Origin: Acephala macrosclerotiorum
Taxonomy: Eukaryota; Ascomycota; Leotiomycetes; Helotiales; Mollisiaceae
DNA length: 12,099 bases
Direction: 5' to 3'
Assembly (NCBI GenBank): GCA_014904845.1
Contig: MU119943.1
Location: 1-12,099 of the forward strand
This document shows positions 9,622 to 12,099 of this stretch, piece by piece. The notes below the pieces were generated by a model. That model was given only the letters and a program-made list of their open reading frames with translations. It was not told the DNA's origin and ran no database searches. Each line of letters starts with the position of its first letter. Position 1 is the first letter of the stretch. The translations under genes were made by a program, and so were the position numbers.

Positions 9622-10620
9622 CGATATAAAATTATTATTAAAACTATAAAAAAAAATATAATTACAATTTTTAAATAATTATTTAAAGCGTTTTAAAAAA
9701 AAAAAATCGATAATTTAATTATAAAAAGAATTTTTAATTTCGTTTAATACGATTTTAATAAATATATTAAAATTCGAATTTTCAATTCGAGATTAATCAA
9801 TAAAATCAAAAGCAAAACTATTAATATTCTCTACGAGAAATCGAAACTAGTAATTTAAGAATATAACAACGAAAAAAAAAAAATTTTTTCATACAATTTT
9901 CGATAATATAAAAAGTTAATTAACGATTAATTATCGTTTTAATATTTTTTTTAATTTAATTTTTAAATAAGAAAATTAGAATATAGTTTCGTAATATTAT
10001 TTAAATTTATATTCAATTTACGACAAATTTTTAACGATTTATATTAGTACGTTTATCGAAAAAAATTTACTATTTATATTTACTAAATATAATTATAATT
10101 ATTTTGAAATCTTTATATAGAATTACGAAAACAAAAATACACTAATAAACTACGTATTATAAATATTATAAAAAGAAATTATTTATAATTATATCGATAT
10201 ACGATTTTTGTTTTTTAATTACAATTATTAAAATTTTTTTTAACGTTATTAAAATGCAAATCGACGATACGTTTATATTAATAGAAGAAAGATTTTTTAT
10301 TCTCGAGAAAAATGAATTTAATAAAATTAAATTTTTAATCAAATTTAAAAAAGTTTTAATCTTAAAAATATTATTAATTTTCAATAAATACGTTTTAATT
10401 TAATTCGAAAATACGATTTAATTATAATAAAAAAATAAAAATAAAAAGATTAAATTAATAAATATTAAATTATTTAATTTTTAAATTGAATATTGAAAAC
10501 AATAAATTAAAAAAGTTTATATTACTATAATTTGTTAATTTGAAACAGTTTTCGACTTATTTATTATTATTTAATACTAAAATCCAATAAAGAAAAAAAT
10601 TATTATATTAAATAAAAAAT
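9619..10620 (+). pseudogene. Reverse transcriptase, frameshifted; first catalytic Asp lost, Asp-Asp pair kept
   Basis: This domain would copy element RNA to DNA. The N-terminal part in frame 1 reads KIDNLIIKRIFNFV (9703-9744) and KIRIFNSRLIN (9772-9804). After an A12 run (9872-9883) the protein goes on in frame 0 with a TQSPTIQ-like stretch (about 9891), SRNIIQIYIQ, a mutated form of RDITQAYIQ in which motif A Asp is Asn (AAT 9993-9995), and KSLYRI for motif PLYG (about 10110). Motif C reads MQIDDTFIL at 10254-10280, with both Asp intact (GAC GAT, 10263-10268). This family has a Gln-x-Asp-Asp box rather than Tyr-x-Asp-Asp. Motifs A and C are 90 codons apart. The thumb part runs to about 10620, including an AAI-to-Ile run near 10540. 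Confidence 0.88.
9871..9883 (+). other. Frameshift site 2, frame 1 to frame 0, at G-A12
   Basis: Frame 1 reads EYNN up to about 9871, and frame 0 continues with TQSPTIQ-like codons from 9888. The run of twelve A bases between them lacks one base relative to an open frame. It is the same direction and context as the site 250 bp upstream. Confidence 0.7.
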
Positions 10621-11252
10621 TAAAATAGCAAATTAAAAATTTAAATCGAGAATTTAAATATATTATTCTCAATTTGTTTACGATAAAAAATTTTGTTTTT
10701 ATCGATAATTTATTTGTAAACAATAAAAATTTTAACTCTCAAATTAAATATAAAATTATTCTAATAAATAAATATCAATTGAACGATAAAAAATTCGAAA
10801 TTAAATTTTTTTTTATTTATTACAATTTTATTAAAAGTAAACACGTTATTAAAAGCGTTTTAATTTTTAAAATATATAGTATAATAAAAAAAATCGATAT
10901 AATAATCGCAATCGAATTTACTATTAATATGATTATTTAGTAATTCGATTTTTTTAAAATTTCAATAATCGTTTATATAAATTTATATTTATTATACGAG
11001 TATTTAATCAAATTAAAAACGATCAAAGAAAAACGTCTTATGATCGATATTATGATTTTTTGTCAATCGTATAAACGTAAAAAGTTGTAAAAGATTCGAT
11101 AGATTAATGATTAAAATAATTCAATAAATATTATAACAAAATCAATATTTAATAAAACTTTGAAAAAGTTTTTAAATACGAATCATTTTAAGATTCGAAT
11201 GAAAAAATAAATTAAAAAAAAAAAAAACGGCAAAAACAGTACAAAAAGTTAA
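10621..11252 (+). pseudogene. RNase H domain (copia type), two of three acidic residues mutated
   Basis: RNase H would degrade the RNA strand after copying. Frame 0 stays open for 88 codons (10674-10940), opening with TTG, not ATG, so it is not a gene start. FVFIDNLF keeps the first Asp (10704-10706). SVLIFKIY carries Lys where the family has Glu (AAA 10869-10871). VYINLYLLYE carries Asn for the second Asp (AAT 10980-10982). The final conserved block KTIKEKRLMIDI (about 11016-11054) is nearly unaltered, and NIITK stands for a DAMTK-type motif near 11134. KIRMKK with a TAA at a Trp site then leads to the end. The TAA at 11250-11252 is the likely stop, but a mutated Gln is possible. Confidence 0.9.
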
Positions 11253-11560
11253 AGAGAATACTTATTAAAAAAAAAAATAAAAAAAAAGTAATTTTTGCGT
11301 TGTATTTCGAATTTTGTAATTATTTAATTTATAAAATCAAAAAAGAAGAAATTATTTCAATCTCAACGCTTATAACTCTCGACGAACTTCGAGAATAGTA
11401 CTAGTCTATTAGCGTTGTTTTCAAAGTTTAGTCACATGATTTTTGCATTGGAATATTAACGAATTTTACGTATTAACGAATTACAATAAAAGAAAAAAAT
11501 AATAGCGTCTTTTAAATAATTGAATTGAATCAATTTTTGTTACAAAAAAAGAATTGCTAG
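11253..11560 (+). other. 3' untranslated part and candidate polypurine tract
   Basis: About 300 bp lie between the end of RNase H and the 3' LTR. They are less mutated than the coding part and keep CA and TG dinucleotides (TCACATGA near 11430, TTGCATTGG near 11445). A hairpin is formed by TCTCGA (11377-11382) and TCGAGA (11389-11394) around a 6-base loop. A purine run A7-GAA at 11544-11553 ends seven bases before the LTR and is the best candidate for the plus-strand primer, though it is not directly adjacent. No protein-like reading was found. Confidence 0.5.
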
Positions 11561-11768
11561 TGTGAGTACAATATTAGTTTAGTAGTCACGTGCAGTACTA
11601 GGCCAGATCGAGACTAGCGCCGCTTGCACTAGAGTTGAGATTATATTTTTCAATTTTTGCGCGTTTACTAGATTTAGAATTAATAATCAATTAACGAATT
11701 ATTTAATTTATTTGTTTATTTCGTTTTTGATTTATTACTAGTAATAAATATCTTTAATAATACTAATA
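11561..11768 (+). repeat. 3' LTR (208 bp)
   Basis: This is the second copy of the LTR, at an offset of exactly 6,136 bp from the first over its whole length. It starts TGTGAGTACAATATTAG, keeping the G that the 5' copy has lost, and ends TACTAATA. It is followed at once by AAATC, matching the AAATT before the 5' LTR. Within the GC-rich block it has lost three G bases kept in the 5' copy (CGG to CAG, GGG to GAG, GCG to GCA). The absence of any indel or transversion between copies means that point mutation by transition is essentially the only process recorded since insertion. Confidence 0.95.
11583..11648 (+). promoter_or_regulatory. GC-rich LTR block, 3' copy
   Basis: This is the counterpart of the block in the 5' LTR. 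CACGTG is intact at 11587-11592. The hairpin is CTAGCGC (11614-11620) and GCACTAG (11626-11632) around CGCTT, so one G-to-A change breaks one of seven pairs. Three of the 16 LTR differences fall here. Confidence 0.45.
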
Positions 11769-11773
11769 AAATC
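11769..11773. repeat. Right target-site duplication AAATC
   Basis: These five bases directly follow the last base of the 3' LTR. The final C is likely ancestral. In the left copy the same base is T, consistent with the C-to-T mutation seen throughout the window. It fixes the 3' end of the LTR at 11768. Confidence 0.8.
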
Positions 11774-12099
11774 AAATAATTTTCAAATAATTATAACGAT
11801 TTTTTTTAATTTTAAAAATTAATTACTAATAAAATTTTATTAATTATTAATAAAAAATATATTTTAATTTATTTTATTTAAAATTTTTATTTTTACGTTA
11901 TATTTTTTTAAAAAAAATATATATTTCGATTTAATTTTTTTTAAATTTTTTTTTTTTTTTAAAATAATTTTTTTTTTTTTAATAAAATCGATTTAATACG
12001 TTTTTATTAAAATTATTTTTTTATTTATTTTAATTTTTTTTATATTATCGTTTTTTTAATTTAATAAATTGTTTTTATTTAATTTTATTTTTCAAAAAA
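11774..12099. other. A+T-extreme desert right of the element
   Basis: This has the same composition as the left flank: A and T runs, few CpG and no protein-like reading. It is the continuation of the sequence into which the element inserted, and begins with AAATAATTTTCAAATAA after the target duplication. Nothing else is seen in it. Confidence 0.65.

Larger units (their letters stand above)
6044..11252 (+). pseudogene. gag-pol polyprotein relic of the copia-type element
   Basis: One polyprotein of about 1,735 residues can be followed from an ATG at 6044 to about 11252. Gag, protease and integrase are in frame 2. The linker and reverse transcriptase N-terminus (9619 to about 9870) are in frame 1. 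The rest of reverse transcriptase and RNase H are in frame 0. Both changes occur at long A runs and each equals one missing base. Stops are almost all TAA or TAG, at sites where the family has Gln or Trp. The start is uncertain: 6044 is the first in-frame ATG, but an upstream start at 5848 in another frame is possible. The end is also uncertain, since the TAA at 11250 could be a mutated Gln codon. It is a single-frame gag-pol design with no visible gag stop or programmed shift. Confidence 0.9.
5425..11768 (+). mobile_element. RIP-degraded full-length Ty1/copia-type LTR retrotransposon
   Basis: Two 208-bp direct repeats bracket a 5,928-bp internal region, with 5-bp target duplications outside (AAATT left, AAATC right; the single difference is C/T). 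The + strand internal region carries one decayed gag-pol frame in the order Gag, zinc knuckle, protease, HHCC finger, integrase core, reverse transcriptase, RNase H. Integrase upstream of reverse transcriptase is the Ty1/copia order, not Ty3/gypsy. Many in-frame stops are TAA or TAG where the family has Gln or Trp, as expected from C-to-T changes on both strands. The element cannot code for its own movement. I match the protein to a copia-like family common in Pezizomycotina from memory of its conserved motifs; no alignment was run. The structure (LTRs, duplications, order) is seen directly. Confidence 0.95.

Noticed and set aside
10166..10384. 72-codon open reading frame on the minus strand
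   Set aside because: It is antisense to the reverse transcriptase region containing the MQIDDTFIL motif. It has no motif of its own.
10674..10940. 88-codon + strand reading frame as a separate intact gene
   Set aside because: It is in the correct strand and frame but opens with TTG and is a piece of the RNase H domain of gag-pol. Conserved sequence continues in frame beyond its stop, so it is a fragment, not a gene.
5425..11768. Ty3/gypsy classification
   Set aside because: The integrase D,D(35)E core (8564-8839) lies before the reverse transcriptase (from 9619) and RNase H is last, which is the copia order.
1..12099. Mitochondrial or apicomplexan/bacterial-endosymbiont origin because of the extreme A+T content
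   Set aside because: The absence of open genes, retention of CpG, transition-only LTR divergence and a fungal copia-type element fit RIP-mutated nuclear DNA of an ascomycete better.

Overview
The window is extremely A+T-rich DNA of the kind found in AT-rich, gene-poor blocks of filamentous ascomycetes (Pezizomycotina). No intact gene, tRNA, rRNA or CRISPR array is visible. The remaining C and G lie mostly in CpG; CpA/TpG and CpT/ApG are scarce. This is the footprint of repeat-induced point mutation (RIP), here with CpA and CpT as targets and CpG largely spared. The species cannot be named from this.

The main object is one complete but dead LTR retrotransposon at 5425-11768 (6,344 bp, + strand). 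It has two 208-bp LTRs (5425-5632 and 11561-11768) differing at 16 sites, all C/T or G/A transitions with no indel. The LTRs begin TG and end TA (a mutated CA), and the element sits between 5-bp target duplications AAATT and AAATC. Reading RIP backwards (TAA as Gln or Trp, TAT as His or Cys, AAT as Asp, AAA as Glu or Gly) reveals one gag-pol reading frame in the order Gag, CCCH zinc knuckle, protease, HHCC finger, integrase core, integrase C-terminal part, reverse transcriptase, RNase H. Integrase before reverse transcriptase makes it Ty1/copia-type. The frame is 2 (codon starts at positions congruent to 2 mod 3) from Gag through integrase, then steps twice by minus one base, both times at long A runs (about 9610-9621 and 9872-9883), to the frame of reverse transcriptase and RNase H.

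Region by region: 1-2290 is a T-rich stretch that reads best as a decayed coding relic on the minus strand, unidentified. 2291-5419 is an even more A+T-extreme desert with no recognisable content. 5420-11773 is the copia element with its target duplications. 11774-12099 resumes the same kind of desert as on the left. The element is visibly less degraded than its flanks, which suggests a later insertion into already mutated DNA, followed by its own RIP.

Within the element, RIP hit most catalytic residues: protease Asp, all four HHCC residues, both integrase aspartates, the first reverse transcriptase aspartate and two RNase H acidic residues. It left the reverse transcriptase Asp-Asp pair, the integrase Glu and one RNase H Asp. 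A roughly 60-bp GC-rich block in each LTR, with a CACGTG site and a perfect 7-bp hairpin in the 5' copy, survived almost untouched and is the most striking local departure from the base composition.
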